A DNA stretch of 39,279 nucleotides. Origin: an uncultured Prevotella sp. Its GTDB lineage: Bacteria > Bacteroidota > Bacteroidia > Bacteroidales > Bacteroidaceae. Below, piece after piece: positions 32,222 through 39,279 of the stretch. The notes under the pieces are model-generated. The model saw only the letters and a list, made by a program, of their open reading frames with translations, had not been told where the DNA came from and made no database searches. Numbering within the stretch: the first letter of the stretch is position 1; the number at the start of each line of letters is the position of its first letter. The translations under genes and the position numbers were made by a program. The stretch lies in NCBI GenBank assembly GCA_900543975.1, contig UQTI01000022.1:1-39279 (forward strand). The letters run 5' to 3'.

Positions 32222-34273
32222 CTATTTCTTCTCTTCCAACTGCTGCTGCAACCTCACAATCTCGTCGCGATATTGTGCGGCTTGAATGAAGTCGAGGTTC
32301 TTGGCGGCCTCTTTCATGAGCTGTGTGGTGGCGTCGATGCTCTTCTGCAGCTGCTCTCGACTCATGCGCACGATGATCGGGTCGGCGGCGAAGGCTGCCT
32401 GTTGCGGCTCCACATAAGGCTCGTAACGTGTCGTTCTCTGCGGCTTTTTCGCCTCGCGTGTCTCGGGCGTTGACGATGAGGCAGCAGACAGCGAGCCCTT
32501 GATGTCCTTCTTGATCTGCTTGGGCGTGATGTGGTGCTCCTCATTATATTTGAGCTGTATGGTGCGTCGGCGTGCCGTCTCGTCGATGGTGCGCTGCATG
32601 CTGTCGGTTATGGTGTCGGCATACATTATTACCTTGCCGTTCACGTTTCGTGCGGCACGTCCCGCCGTCTGTGTGAGCGAGCGGTGAGAGCGTAGGAAGC
32701 CCTCCTTATCGGCATCGAGAATGGCCACGAGCGACACCTCTGGCAGGTCAAGACCCTCGCGCAACAGGTTCACGCCCACCAGCACATCGTAGAGACCTTG
32801 GCGAAGATCGTTCATGATCTTCACACGGTCGAGCGTGGCGACGTCGCTGTGAATGTAGTTGGCTTTGATGCCGTTGTTGAGCAGATACTCGGTAAGCTCC
32901 TCAGCCATGCGCTTGGTCAGCGTGGTCACGAGCACACGCTCGTCGCGGTTGGTGCGTGTGAGAATCTCGTCCATCAGGTCATCGATCTGGTTCTCGCTTG
33001 GGCGCACCTCAATCTCGGGGTCGAGCAGACCTGTGGGGCGTATAATCTGTTCAACGACAACGCCCTCTGCCTCGCGAAGCTCAAAGTCGGCAGGTGTGGC
33101 AGACACATAAACCACCTGGTTGACCATCTCCATGAACTCTTCAAACTTGAGCGGACGGTTGTCGAAGGCGGCAGGCAGACGGAAACCATACTCGACAAGG
33201 TTCTGCTTGCGGGCACGGTCGCCTCCATACATGGCGCCTATCTGTGGCACGCTCACATGGCTCTCGTCGATGAAGAGCAGGAAGTCTTTGGGGAAGAAAT
33301 CGAGCAGGCAGTAGGGGCGTTCGCCTGGCTGGCGGCCGTCAAAATAGCGCGAGTAGTTCTCGATGCCGCTACAATGGCCCAGTTCCTTGATCATCTCCAT
33401 GTCATACTCCACGCGCTCCTTTATGCGTTGTGCTTTGATAGGATCGCCAAGGTCGTTAAAATAGTCGATCTGTGCTGTGAGGTCATCTTGGATCATCCTT
33501 ATAGCCTGATCCGTCTGCTCCTTGGACGTTACGAACAGGTTGGCAGGGTAGATCTGGTAATCGTCAAACGAGGCAATGCGGTGAAATGTCACGGCATCAA
33601 GTTCCTCAATAGAGTCGATCTCATCGTCCCACCACGAAATGCGCAAAATGTTGTCGCTGTAAGCCATCGACACGTCTACCGTGTCGCCCTTGACGCGGAA
33701 GAAGCCGCGCTTCAGTTCCACGTCGTTGCGCACATACAACGCCTCGACGAGCCGTCGCAAAAAGGCGTTGCGGTCGATGTTCTGTCCGCGCTTTATGCTT
33801 ATTATGCTGTTGGCCATGGCTGTAGGACCTCCCATGCCGTAGATGCACGACACCGACGACACCACCACCACGTCCTGCCGCCCCGAGAGCAGGGCGCTCA
33901 CGGCAGCCAGTCGCAGCTTGTCAATGTCCTCGTTTATGGCGAGGTCTTTCTCAATGTATGTGTCGGTGGTGGGCAGGTAAGCCTCCGGTTGGTAATAGTC
34001 GTAATAGGACACATAATATTCTACCGCGTTGTTCGGGAAGAAACTCTTCATCTCTTCATAAAGCTGCGCGGCGAGCGTCTTGTTGTGGCTGAGGATGAGG
34101 GTGGGGCGGTTTATGTTGTTTATGACGTTGGCCATGGTGAAGGTCTTTCCCGAGCCTGTGACGCCGAGAAGCACCTGTGCGTGTTCGCCCTGCTTTATGC
34201 CATCGGTCAGTTCCTTTATGGCTTCGGGCTGGTCGCCTGTGGGTGAGTATTTGGATGTGAGCTGAAACTTCAT
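32222..34273 (-). CDS. uvrB: UvrABC excision nuclease subunit B
   Basis: The 683-residue length is full for UvrB. Features in order: MKFQLTSKYSPTGDQPEAI, Walker A GVTGSGKTFTMAN (about residues 38-50), the beta-hairpin region YYVSYYDYYQPEAYLPTTDT, GDTVDVSMAYSD, Walker B-like LLFIDESHVSVPQ, the helicase block LLREGLDLPEVSLVAILDAD, TQTAGRAARNVNGKVIMYAD, and a C-terminal UVR motif (about 640-675) that contacts UvrC. UvrB verifies DNA damage handed over by UvrA and recruits UvrC for incision. It is a single gene with a consensus promoter 32 bp before the start and diverges from bamD. Confidence 0.98.
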   Translation of the reverse strand: MKFQLTSKYSPTGDQPEAIKELTDGIKQGEHAQVLLGVTGSGKTFTMANVINNINRPTLILSHNKTLAAQLYEEMKSFFPNNAVEYYVSYYDYYQPEAYLPTTDTYIEKDLAINEDIDKLRLAAVSALLSGRQDVVVVSSVSCIYGMGGPTAMANSIISIKRGQNIDRNAFLRRLVEALYVRNDVELKRGFFRVKGDTVDVSMAYSDNILRISWWDDEIDSIEELDAVTFHRIASFDDYQIYPANLFVTSKEQTDQAIRMIQDDLTAQIDYFNDLGDPIKAQRIKERVEYDMEMIKELGHCSGIENYSRYFDGRQPGERPYCLLDFFPKDFLLFIDESHVSVPQIGAMYGGDRARKQNLVEYGFRLPAAFDNRPLKFEEFMEMVNQVVYVSATPADFELREAEGVVVEQIIRPTGLLDPEIEVRPSENQIDDLMDEILTRTNRDERVLVTTLTKRMAEELTEYLLNNGIKANYIHSDVATLDRVKIMNDLRQGLYDVLVGVNLLREGLDLPEVSLVAILDADKEGFLRSHRSLTQTAGRAARNVNGKVIMYADTITDSMQRTIDETARRRTIQLKYNEEHHITPKQIKKDIKGSLSAASSSTPETREAKKPQRTTRYEPYVEPQQAAFAADPIIVRMSREQLQKSIDATTQLMKEAAKNLDFIQAAQYRDEIVRLQQQLEEKK

Positions 34274-34305
34274 GTTTTATCCTGTAACTTTATGTTTGCA
34301 AGTTA

Positions 34306-34337
34306 CAAAAATACTAAAAAAGCTTGTAACATGCAAA
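34306..34337 (-). promoter_or_regulatory. Promoter of uvrB
   Basis: On the minus strand TTTG (complement of 34334-34337) and TATTTTTG (complement of 34306-34313) are 20 nt apart, followed by the uvrB ATG after a short leader. No LexA-type dyad is obvious. Confidence 0.75.
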
Positions 34338-34385
34338 GAATAGCTTGATATTAAGCTATTTTTTGTGAAAAAAGAAAACTAAAGC

Positions 34386-34416
34386 TTTGCAAATAAAAGA
34401 ATTATCATTAATTTTG
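34386..34416 (+). promoter_or_regulatory. Promoter of bamD
   Basis: TTTG at 34386-34389 and TAATTTTG at 34409-34416 are separated by 19 nt; the start codon follows 18 nt later at 34435, a short leader. Confidence 0.75.
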
Positions 34417-34434
34417 CAGTTCAAAAATAAAAGT

Positions 34435-35259
34435 ATGAGAAAGTTTTTCCCTATCATAATCGTTTCCGCAATGCTGCTTACGGGTTGCGCAAACGAGTTT
34501 AACCAGGTTTACAAGACCTCCGACTATTCGTACAAGTATGAATATGCCAAGGAGTGCTTCATGAAAGGAAAGTACACCCGTGCCGTGACGTTGCTTCAGG
34601 ATCTCGTTACCTTGCAGAAGGGTACAGACAACGCTCAGGAAAGTCTTTACATGCTCGCCATGGCGCAGTATCTGGGCAAGGATTATGAGAGCGCTGCCGC
34701 CACTTTCAAGAAATATTACTCCAGCTACCCCAAGGGCGTGTATGCAGAGATGGCGCAATATTATATAGGACAGAGCCTCTACATGTCGACCCCTGAGCCT
34801 CGCTTGGACCAGAGCCAGACGGTGGCGGCCATTTCGGCTTTCCAAGATTATCTTGACCTCTTCCCCGACGCAAAATATAAGGAGACAGCACAAAACCGCC
34901 TGTTTGCCTTGCAGGACAAGCTGGTGCAGAAGGAGTTTTATTCGGCTCAGCTCTATTATGACCTCGGACAATATTTCGGCAACTGCACAAACGGCGGCAA
35001 CAACTATGAGGCGTGCATCATAACAGCACAGAACGCTCTTAAGGATTATCCCTACACGTCGATGCGCGAGAAGTTTGCGCTGCTCATCATGAAGAGCAAG
35101 TATGAGCTGGCACAGCAGAGTATTGAGGAGAAGAAGTTTGAACGCTTCCAGGATGCAGAGGATGAGTGCTACGGATTCATCAACGAGTATCCCGACTCAA
35201 AGAGCAAACCGCTTGCTGAGAAATACATCAGCAAGTGTAAGGAGGTAACGAAAGACTAA
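34435..35259 (+). CDS. bamD: Outer membrane protein assembly factor BamD
   Basis: A lipoprotein signal MRKFFPIIIVSAMLLTGC has lipobox LTGC (residues 15-18). An upstream in-frame ATG at 34387 lies inside the promoter and is rejected. The mature part consists of five TPR-like repeats: YAKECFMKGKYTRAVTLLQD, YMLAMAQYLGKDYESAAATF, YYIGQSLYMS, KEFYSAQLYYDLGQYFGNC and AEDECYGFINEYPDSKSKPL, the YfiO/BamD layout. BamD works with BamA to insert beta-barrel proteins into the outer membrane and is essential in most Gram-negatives. It is followed after 43 bp by an omega-like subunit gene. Confidence 0.93.
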   Translation: MRKFFPIIIVSAMLLTGCANEFNQVYKTSDYSYKYEYAKECFMKGKYTRAVTLLQDLVTLQKGTDNAQESLYMLAMAQYLGKDYESAAATFKKYYSSYPKGVYAEMAQYYIGQSLYMSTPEPRLDQSQTVAAISAFQDYLDLFPDAKYKETAQNRLFALQDKLVQKEFYSAQLYYDLGQYFGNCTNGGNNYEACIITAQNALKDYPYTSMREKFALLIMKSKYELAQQSIEEKKFERFQDAEDECYGFINEYPDSKSKPLAEKYISKCKEVTKD

Positions 35260-35302
35260 GACATAATTTTTTAAAGAATAACATTATTAAAATATAAGAT
35301 TA

Positions 35303-35644
35303 ATGGATTACAAGAAATCAAAGGCGCCGGTAAACACCGTAACCAGAAACATCATGGATCTGTGCGACGAGACCGGAAACATCTACGAGAGTGTTGCTAT
35401 CATTTCAAAGCGTGCTAACCAGATTGCTGTTGAAATAAAGCAGGACCTCAACAATAAGCTTCAGGAGTTTGCCTCTTACAACGACTCGCTTGAGGAGGTG
35501 TTTGAGAACCGTGAGCAGATTGAGATCTCACGCTACTACGAGAAGCTTCCGAAGCCTACACTTATTGCCACGCAAGAGTTTGTTGAAGGCAATGTCTACT
35601 ATCGTGATCCTGCAAAGGACAACGGCAACAACAACGCTGAGTAA
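35303..35644 (+). CDS. rpoZ: RNA polymerase omega/Rpb6-like subunit
   Basis: A 113-residue acidic protein with NTVTRNIMDLCDETGNIYESVAIISKRANQIA (shown by its two halves around residues 11-42), the Rpb6/omega fold core that latches the RNA polymerase beta-prime C-terminus. The rest (EQIEISRYYEKLPKPTLIATQEF) is the form seen in Bacteroidetes omega proteins, which diverge strongly from E. coli RpoZ. Placement next to bamD and a DUF4293 gene is a conserved-looking Bacteroidales arrangement. The Asn/Glu-rich tail is likely disordered. Confidence 0.85.
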   Translation: MDYKKSKAPVNTVTRNIMDLCDETGNIYESVAIISKRANQIAVEIKQDLNNKLQEFASYNDSLEEVFENREQIEISRYYEKLPKPTLIATQEFVEGNVYYRDPAKDNGNNNAE

Positions 35645-35655
35645 GAGCCAAGGCC

Positions 35656-36108
35656 ATGATTCAGCGCAAACAGACCGTCTTCCTGTTCCTTGCTCTTGTG
35701 GCAACCATCTGTTGTCTGTGCATGCCCGTAGGCACCTTTGTGCAGCAGGGCATGGGCACCGACAGCACGGTATTTAACCTGTGGATGGAGCAGGACGGCA
35801 ACAAAAATTTTGCAGTGTGGCCGCTCTTCGTGGTGCTCCTGCTCTCTTGTCCTGTGTGCCTTATGGCCATCTTTGCCTTCCGTAACCGCATGTTGCAGAG
35901 CAAGCTATGCGTTGTGGGCATGGCGTTACAGGTGGTGTGGGGTGCCGCCCTCTTCTTCTTCGCTTCCACGCTTGGCGGCGATGGCGCCTCGTTCCATGTA
36001 GGTTTTGCTTCGGCATTTCCCGTGGTGGCTCTTGTGCTCTATTTTATGGCACGTCGTGGCATCCTTGCCGATGAAAAGCTGGTTAGAGCAGCCGACAGGA
36101 TAAGATAA
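35656..36108 (+). CDS. DUF4293-like membrane protein
   Basis: A 150-residue protein with four hydrophobic helices: FLFLALVATICCLCMPVG, WPLFVVLLLSCPVCLMAIFA, LCVVGMALQVVWGAALFFFA and AFPVVALVLYFMARRGI. It starts MIQRKQTVFL, the usual opening of the DUF4293 family, and ends with a basic tail after ILADEKLVRAADRIR. The function is unknown. It lies 11 bp after the omega gene, so it is in the bamD unit, and a hairpin terminator follows. Confidence 0.85.
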   Translation: MIQRKQTVFLFLALVATICCLCMPVGTFVQQGMGTDSTVFNLWMEQDGNKNFAVWPLFVVLLLSCPVCLMAIFAFRNRMLQSKLCVVGMALQVVWGAALFFFASTLGGDGASFHVGFASAFPVVALVLYFMARRGILADEKLVRAADRIR

Positions 36109-36163
36109 AAAGTTTTTTGATGAATAATTTCAGTAGGGTTTGAAACCTGCTTGAACAGATATG

Positions 36164-36200
36164 AAGACTCAACAACGTTGTGTTGTGTGAGTCTTTATTT
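36164..36200 (+). terminator. Terminator of the bamD unit
   Basis: AAGACTCA (36164-36171) pairs with TGAGTCTT (36188-36195), extended inward by ACAAC/GTTGT with a bulge, and followed by TATTTT. The remaining gap to 36310 holds short direct repeats (CAATTAGCAATTCAATAATTAGCAATC-like) and no gene. Confidence 0.8.
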
Positions 36201-36310
36201 TGTTGTGCCTTTTCAATAAACTGCAAATAACGATAAAAGCAATTCAAAATTGGCATTCAACAATTAGCAATTCAATAATTAGCAATCCACAAATAGTATT
36301 TTTATTTTTT

Positions 36311-38812
36311 ATGAAAAAACACTACTCTCTGTTCTGCACAATGTTTGCAGCCTTTATGGCCATGCCTGTATGTGCGCAGAACTCTGCTGTGCCCGCTGCC
36401 GGTCAAGCCAACATGCTGAAGGCTGCTGACGACGCGAAGCACAAGGTTGTTGTCATCGACGAAGATTTTTCTGGTTTCACAGACGGAACGGAAGATAACC
36501 CTTCAACAGCCACTATTCTCGACGACATGGACAACTTTGTCAACAAGTCGGCTCTAAAGCCTTACAGCGAAGCTCTGAGCTACAAGGAATGGGGCGGTCA
36601 CGGACTTTTCTCTGCCGGTGGCTGTCTGGCCATCGCTAACGGTATGTTCCTTAACACACCGGCTGGCGACATGTCGGGTGAGGTTACGCTTACGTTCCGC
36701 GCACGTCTGTCTAAGGCTGGCGGGTCAACAACGCTGAATGCTCTTAAGCTGATGTTCATATCGCGGTCCAGTCTTCTCGATTATGAGGTGAAATTTTACA
36801 GTCTTACAGATGAGTGGCAGACATTCACCTACACCTCTACGCTCGGCGATTTTGAGCATTCTGGATTCCAGTTCCTTTCAATGTATGACTCAAACATCAT
36901 TCTCGTCGACGACATTCGTCTTGAGCAGACAAGAACGTCTATTCCTGCACCCAAGGTACATGAAGCAGAGAACATGACAGACACCTCGTTCAAGGCAGTA
37001 TGGAACAAGTCGATTGAAGCCGATCACTATCTGCTCAGTGTCTTCACAAAGAATGAAAGCAATGAATTGATGACTGTCAGCGAGGGCTTCGACAACATCA
37101 AAGCCGACGATAAGGGCAACATCGATGCCACCTCTCCCAACTATCCCGAGGGATGGGAGTTTGCTTGGAAAGACGATGACCTCTCTAACCACATTGCAAA
37201 GGGTGAGGGCGCAGGAACAGGCAACAAGCAGGCTGTGCGTCTTATCGACACAGGCGATGCTATAACCACTCCTTATTGTCCTGAGGGCATCAAGTCGCTG
37301 AAGTTCTGGGTCAAGGCAGAGGCTAATGACGGTCAGCCTAAATATAGCTCCATCCTCTTCACCGTCAATTTCGGTAAGGGTGTCTACACCGTCGACAATT
37401 ACATCGACATCCCAACCATGTTTGCTCCTGCAAAACGCGACGGCTACTATTTTGACCTTACAGAGACGCTGAGCGCCTTCGATAAGATCTATTCTGTCAA
37501 GATTGAGTATATTCGTGAAGAAGATGACAAAACAACAATTCTTTTCGATGATTTCTCTTATACCACAAACAAGCCGACAACCTACAACTATGTGCTGAAG
37601 GACCAGAAGGTGGAGCAGCAAGACAACGAGGACGGAACAGTGGGCTTTGAGGTGAACGGTCTGGATCCTGATACCGACTACACATATTCGGTTAAGTCGG
37701 TGAACAGCGATTTCACATCGGCTGCTTCAGACGAGCAGGAGGTATATGCTGTAAGCATACCTACAGCTCTGCCCGCTACAAACATCACAGCCAACAGCTA
37801 CACAGCCAACTGGACAAGCCACAAGAAGGTCGACTTCTATCGTGTGGACCAGTTGCAGCAGACGGTTATTGACAAGGACACCAAAGACTATGTGATGCTT
37901 GATGAGGACTTCTCTAAGGTAACGTCTAAGTTAACAGAGGCAGACCTTCTTGATGGAGATGGCTTCTATGAGGAGGGCGAACGTACAAGCGGCTACATGC
38001 CTCTCGACGACATCACGAAGATCGCCGGATGGAAGGCTTCTTCTACTGTTCGCGTGAACGGCTGGCTCGGTGGAAACGAAGCGAAGCAGGGCAGCGGAAC
38101 CATTGCCGGTGCCATCGTGACACCTACCATCGACCTCAGCCATAACGAGGGCGCATGTAACATCTCGCTGCGTGTATGGGGATCAGAAGGCGACTGGCTC
38201 ATCATTCAGGGCTCTAACCCTGCATCGCTGGCAACCATCGAGTTCCCCAAGGGTGGCGGCATTGTGGAAAAGACCATAACCATGCCTCTCTGCACATCGA
38301 AGGAGCAGCTGACTTTCTACAGCAACAACTACAAGGTGTTCCTCATCGATTATATCAAGATCACACAGGACGTTAAGGCTGGCGACAAGGTAACCACCAT
38401 TACAGGCTCTGTCCTGACAGAGGATGCTGACACCAAGTCGATGGTTATGACTAACCCTGGCTTCAGCGACGGTCATGATGTGTTGTATCGTGTGACAGCC
38501 ATGCGTTACGACAAGGATAGCCAAGAGTCGCACAAGTATTACAGCACATCCACTCCCTCTGATCTCATGCTCGTCAAGAACCCCAATCCTTCAGGCATCG
38601 GTTCTGTTGAGGCTGCTGCCGAGAACGTGGCAGGTGTTGAGGGTGGCATCGTGGTTAATGCTGCCAACGCAACAACCGTCAATGTGTTCAACCTCTCTGG
38701 ACAGCTCGTTGCTTCAAAGGCTTGTGGCAATGGCCATGCCTTCGTGAGCGTTGCTCCTGGCGTGTATGTTGTGAAGACAAACAGCACAGCTGCCAAGGTT
38801 GTGGTGAAGTAA
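36311..38812 (+). CDS. Large secreted FN3-type surface protein with T9SS-like C-terminal domain
   Basis: The ATG at 36311 begins a signal peptide (MKKHYSLFCTMFAAFMAMPV, then CAQ). A beta-sandwich region follows (about residues 38-215; VVIDEDFSGFTDGTEDN opens it), then an FN3-like domain (about 220-300; FKAVWNKSIEADHYLLSVF), a second sandwich (about 300-420), another FN3 pair (about 425-520, VNGLDPDTDYTYSVKSVN and TANSYTANWTSHKKV) and a third sandwich (about 525-690; starts LDEDFSKVTSKLTEADLL). It ends in a Por/T9SS type-A-like tail VNVFNLSGQLVAS...APGVYVVKTN. Repeated DEDFS openings suggest internal duplication. The function is unknown; a surface adhesin or substrate-binding role is a guess. 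Confidence 0.82.
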   Translation: MKKHYSLFCTMFAAFMAMPVCAQNSAVPAAGQANMLKAADDAKHKVVVIDEDFSGFTDGTEDNPSTATILDDMDNFVNKSALKPYSEALSYKEWGGHGLFSAGGCLAIANGMFLNTPAGDMSGEVTLTFRARLSKAGGSTTLNALKLMFISRSSLLDYEVKFYSLTDEWQTFTYTSTLGDFEHSGFQFLSMYDSNIILVDDIRLEQTRTSIPAPKVHEAENMTDTSFKAVWNKSIEADHYLLSVFTKNESNELMTVSEGFDNIKADDKGNIDATSPNYPEGWEFAWKDDDLSNHIAKGEGAGTGNKQAVRLIDTGDAITTPYCPEGIKSLKFWVKAEANDGQPKYSSILFTVNFGKGVYTVDNYIDIPTMFAPAKRDGYYFDLTETLSAFDKIYSVKIEYIREEDDKTTILFDDFSYTTNKPTTYNYVLKDQKVEQQDNEDGTVGFEVNGLDPDTDYTYSVKSVNSDFTSAASDEQEVYAVSIPTALPATNITANSYTANWTSHKKVDFYRVDQLQQTVIDKDTKDYVMLDEDFSKVTSKLTEADLLDGDGFYEEGERTSGYMPLDDITKIAGWKASSTVRVNGWLGGNEAKQGSGTIAGAIVTPTIDLSHNEGACNISLRVWGSEGDWLIIQGSNPASLATIEFPKGGGIVEKTITMPLCTSKEQLTFYSNNYKVFLIDYIKITQDVKAGDKVTTITGSVLTEDADTKSMVMTNPGFSDGHDVLYRVTAMRYDKDSQESHKYYSTSTPSDLMLVKNPNPSGIGSVEAAAENVAGVEGGIVVNAANATTVNVFNLSGQLVASKACGNGHAFVSVAPGVYVVKTNSTAAKVVVK

Positions 38813-38829
38813 AGTCTTTGCGCGTATAA

Positions 38830-38879
38830 ACAAAAAATCCGCCGTTACACTATGTGATGTGTAACGGCGGATTTTTTGT
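38830..38879. terminator. Perfect 21-bp-arm terminator between convergent genes
   Basis: Arms 38830-38850 and 38859-38879 (AATCCGCCGTTACAC and its inverse, extended by A6/T6) form a perfect hairpin with an 8-base loop. The A and T runs on either side let it serve both the FN3-type gene and the TlpA-like gene. Confidence 0.93.
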
Positions 38880-38952
38880 CTCCTGTTTTTAATGGCTTTG
38901 CCTGCTGCTTTCTTTGCAAGGCAAGCCGTTTGTCTTGTGGAAGACAAGCTCT

Positions 38953-39279
38953 TTATTTCTTCAGAGCTTCAGCTACAAACTGCTTGAGGTCTTCGCCTCT
39001 AAGGTCGGTGGCCAAGATGTTTCCGTTTTTGTCAATGATGATGGTGTGGGGAATGGCTTGCACACCGTTTACTTTTGCCACCTCGCTGTCCCAGCCCCTA
39101 AGTTCTGAGAGTTGAAGCCACGTCATGTTGTTGGCTTGAGTGGCCTCCTTCCAACGCTTGTAGTCAGAATCGAGAGACAGGCCGATGATGCCAAGACCTT
39201 TGTCCTTATAGCTGTTGTAGATGTCGACGATATTGGGCATCTCGTTCATGCAAGGCCCGCACCAGCTGGCCCAGAAATC
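38953..39279 (-). CDS. TlpA/thioredoxin-like disulfide reductase, 5' end cut by window
   Basis: The readable 108 residues begin at the window edge with DFWASWCGPCMNEMPNIVDI, the thioredoxin-fold active site CGPC, so the true start lies beyond 39279. Then come GLGIIGLSLDSDYKRWKEA, NGVQAIPHTIIIDKNGNILA (cis-Pro loop, IPHT) and LKQFVAEALKK. This matches TlpA/ResA-type periplasmic thiol-disulfide reductases or AhpC/TSA-like proteins common in Bacteroidales. A signal peptide and N-terminal domain cannot be seen. Confidence 0.9.
   Translation of the reverse strand, partial: DFWASWCGPCMNEMPNIVDIYNSYKDKGLGIIGLSLDSDYKRWKEATQANNMTWLQLSELRGWDSEVAKVNGVQAIPHTIIIDKNGNILATDLRGEDLKQFVAEALKK

Noticed and set aside
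32083..32289. 68-codon plus-strand ORF before the uvrB 3' end
   Set aside because: It overlaps uvrB antisense, starts within a palindrome, and its composition is not protein-like.
32798..34246. 482-codon plus-strand ORF opposite uvrB
   Set aside because: It is the antisense shadow of uvrB; its regularity follows from codon bias of the real gene.

Overview
The window looks like a chromosomal segment of a Bacteroidales bacterium, most likely Prevotella or a close Prevotellaceae relative. Reasons: promoters of the Bacteroidetes type (TTTG, about 20 nt, TAnnTTTG) occur at many genes; there is a riboswitch-led BtuB/BtuG vitamin B12 locus; several secreted proteins end in a Por/T9SS-like C-terminal tail; DUF4465, DUF4468, DUF4293 and putative-porin families are present; and intergenic DNA is AT-rich while coding DNA is near 50% GC. 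I see no phage, conjugative element, CRISPR array, rRNA or intact insertion sequence. The assignment rests on protein and promoter style, not on a database search. Layout. (1) 1-3234, minus strand: a nitroreductase followed by a glycoside hydrolase family 9 gene whose reading frame is broken near 990-1010 and continues into a polysaccharide-deacetylase domain, apparently one damaged GH9-deacetylase fusion. (2) 3300-9056, plus strand: promoter, cobalamin riboswitch, BtuB-type receptor, BtuG-like beta-propeller lipoprotein and two secreted accessory proteins, closed by a strong terminator. This is a B12 capture operon. (3) 9057-11074: a mosaic palindromic repeat and a GHL10-type glycosyl hydrolase-like protein. 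(4) 11193-16456, plus strand: CstA-family transporter, then an envelope beta-barrel protein, recR, a membrane protein, a GT2 glycosyltransferase and a GNAT acetyltransferase in very tight array. (5) 16473-18093: tRNA-Asp, a duplicated 100-bp hairpin unit, and mltG on the minus strand. (6) 18410-23004: a TolC-MacA-MacB type tripartite efflux operon. (7) 23005-26622, minus strand: mosaic repeat, HAD phosphatase, riboflavin synthase, a 690-bp intergenic region with a clear minus-strand promoter, and two overlapping HD-domain genes. (8) 26644-28030: a mirror-image divergent promoter, menA, a 22-bp tandem array and a perfect 27-bp-arm hairpin. (9) 28031-34273, minus strand: putative porin, small membrane protein, DUF4468 protein, a 710-bp repeat-rich gap, and uvrB. 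(10) 34386-38879, plus strand: bamD, an omega-like RNA polymerase subunit, a DUF4293 protein, then a large secreted FN3-type protein. (11) 38953-39279: a TlpA/thioredoxin-like protein cut by the window edge. Two themes stand out. The B12 operon carries two co-transcribed secreted proteins that lack a lipobox, unlike typical surface lipoproteins of such loci. Second, the intergenic DNA holds many tandem arrays that share a 21-22 bp period (about two helical turns) but no common sequence, some alternating in A/B type, plus a separate family of modular palindromic repeats at convergent gene junctions. I know no description of the constant-period arrays as a class.
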